NCBI RefSeq assembly: GCF_024228675.1
Contig: NZ_CP100461.1
Coordinates: 2,973,398 to 3,037,397 of the forward strand
DNA: 64,000 nt
Direction: 5' to 3'
Source of the DNA: Salinigranum marinum
GTDB lineage: Archaea > Halobacteriota > Halobacteria > Halobacteriales > Haloferacaceae
Shown in pieces: positions 63,175 through 64,000 of the stretch. Every line of letters starts with the position of its first letter. Position 1 is the stretch's first letter. The notes under the pieces were generated by a model. The model made no database searches, was not told the origin of the DNA, and was given only the letters and a program-made list of their open reading frames with translations. The translations under genes and the position numbers were made by a program.

Positions 63175-63353
63175 CAGCCACCCCGTCGTGTCGCTCGGAG
63201 TGCAACGACGCCGTGATCGGTGCCCGAGCCATGTCTGGCGAGACATCGGCCTCACGGTACAAAAGGTGTCGTGCGGTCGGCGGGCGTACGAGGACCTATT
63301 CTCGAAACGCCCGACGGATGGCGTCGGCTGGTCGGGGGATATCAGACGAAAGA

Positions 63354-63429
63354 AGCCAAGGGCCGGATTTGAACCGGCGATGATCCGCTCTGCAGGCGGA
63401 CGCGTTAGGCCGGACTCTGCCACCTTGGC
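63354..63429 (-). tRNA. tRNA-Cys (anticodon GCA)
   Basis: The minus strand folds as a cloverleaf: acceptor GCCAAGG/CCTTGGC, anticodon stem TCCGC/GCGGA with loop CTGCAGA (anticodon GCA), T arm GCCGG/CCGGC with TTCAAAT. Discriminator U73 is as usual for tRNA-Cys. It carries no CCA and no integrated element nearby. Confidence 0.93.
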
Positions 63430-64000
63430 GCGACCGGAACTATTCCGGAGAACCGCTTAAGCCTCACGCTTCGCTCGGGACAGAGACACCGCGGTCACTG
63501 CGTCGAGTCGGCCCGACTAGCACACCGTTCCCCAGGGTTCACGGAGGGTGTCGCTGTCGCTCGGAGCTGAACTCAGAACAGTAGTCCGTCCCGGAACTCT
63601 CCGGCGGGACCGCGAACGCGGTCCGGTGACTCTCTCGAATCAGTCTGTATCCCCGAGTGAAAGTCTGTATCCCCGAGTGAAAACCAGTGCGCGCCCGCGA
63701 CAGACACGGCGGATCGGGACGCTCTCGTTCGTGCGTACTGACACGCCGGACACCCCCCGGGCGCGTCTCGGATGTCCAAAACCCCGGAACTACAAACCCT
63801 CAAAATCCCAAAATTCCAAAAGCAGTCAAAAACCCCGCGAGTCCCGAGTGCCTCGCCGGAGACGGTCAGAACGAACCGGTCTTGATCGGCCCTGCGCTCT
63901 CGGGTGGCACTCTTCCGTGTCCCGTCGCCGAGCGACGGCTCATAACTGCAGAGCGACGACCGACGACTGATGATCGCCGTGCGAGCCAGAACCGAGCCGA
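63430..64000. other. Stretch without a recognised gene
   Basis: 571 bases with no supported gene on either strand; the frames present are shadows with Arg/Ser-rich composition. It holds a 20-base direct tandem repeat (63642-63681) and an A/C-rich tract with repeated CCCAAAA/CCCTCAAA pieces at about 63778-63836. Confidence 0.5.
63642..63681. repeat. Two-copy 20-bp tandem repeat
   Basis: AGTCTGTATCCCCGAGTGAA occurs twice back to back (63642-63661 and 63662-63681) in non-coding DNA. No function is evident; it may be slippage-prone. Confidence 0.8.

Noticed and set aside
63778-63836. A/C-rich tract as a possible CRISPR or origin repeat
   Set aside because: The pieces are short and irregular, with no spacers or dyads; it is reported only as low-complexity DNA.
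1-64000. CRISPR array, rRNA or replication origin
   Set aside because: No regularly spaced repeats, no rRNA sequence, and no Orc1/Cdc6 gene or origin-recognition boxes were seen.

Overview
The window is chromosomal DNA from an extremely halophilic archaeon (class Halobacteria). The evidence is high GC, strongly acidic proteins, twin-arginine lipoproteins with haloarchaeal lipoboxes, halocyanin-type cupredoxins, a PGF-CTERM surface protein, bacterio-opsin-activator-type HTH regulators, a halobacterial transducer, ISH-type insertion sequences and many families known mainly from haloarchaea. Genus cannot be fixed from the sequence alone.

Layout. 1-3375: core genes (HTH regulator tail, chemotaxis transducer, membrane-anchored 2Fe-2S ferredoxin). 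3603-3675: tRNA-Arg(CCG), whose 3' end is an integration target. 3662-26916: two related integrative elements in tandem, bounded by three copies of the 15-bp tRNA tail (3662, 14763, 26902). Element 1 (about 11.1 kb) carries a possible toxin/antitoxin pair, two Tat lipoproteins each preceded by the same repeat, three insertion sequences, a methyltransferase with a divergent HTH gene, and an intact tyrosine recombinase at its right end. Element 2 (about 12.1 kb) is a metal-handling island: DUF7521-like membrane proteins with an HTH regulator, a His-rich halocyanin, a YHS-domain permease, a membrane-anchored winged HTH, a DUF4396-like protein, SHOCT and DUF302 proteins. Its integrase is destroyed by two nonsense codons and an IS. 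The left-end arm of the element is also present after the third att copy, which suggests the relic of a third element.

26917-31200 is a decay zone: arsR-arsM, a possible arsC tail, a broken ZIP transporter, a methyltransferase, a truncated aminotransferase and a 39-residue microprotein. 31311-37748 holds an IS630-type fragment, a PD-(D/E)XK-like protein, an ArsC-like phosphatase and a DUF5059/cupredoxin lipoprotein behind three TTTAGG-N4-CCTAAA boxes. 37909-43118 has a PGF-CTERM protein, an AsnC regulator, and the copper pair copA plus AsnC-TRASH regulator. 43416-53722 is ordinary haloarchaeal housekeeping and small conserved proteins, including a cold-shock protein, a CdrL-like RHH protein, ComB-like, ATP-grasp, isomerase, kinase-like and KaiC-like genes. 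54002-59409 is a complete urease operon, ureBCAGDEF. The rest has a Spo0M-like protein, a MoaD-like protein, an HxlR regulator, a pilin-like protein and tRNA-Cys(GCA).

How genes work together. Several layers deal with metals: copA with its TRASH regulator in the core genome; YHS, DUF4396, halocyanin and SHOCT genes on element 2; arsenic methylation just beyond it; and an apparently iron-responsive cupredoxin lipoprotein. Urease is self-contained, with structural and nickel-insertion genes overlapping or nearly abutting.
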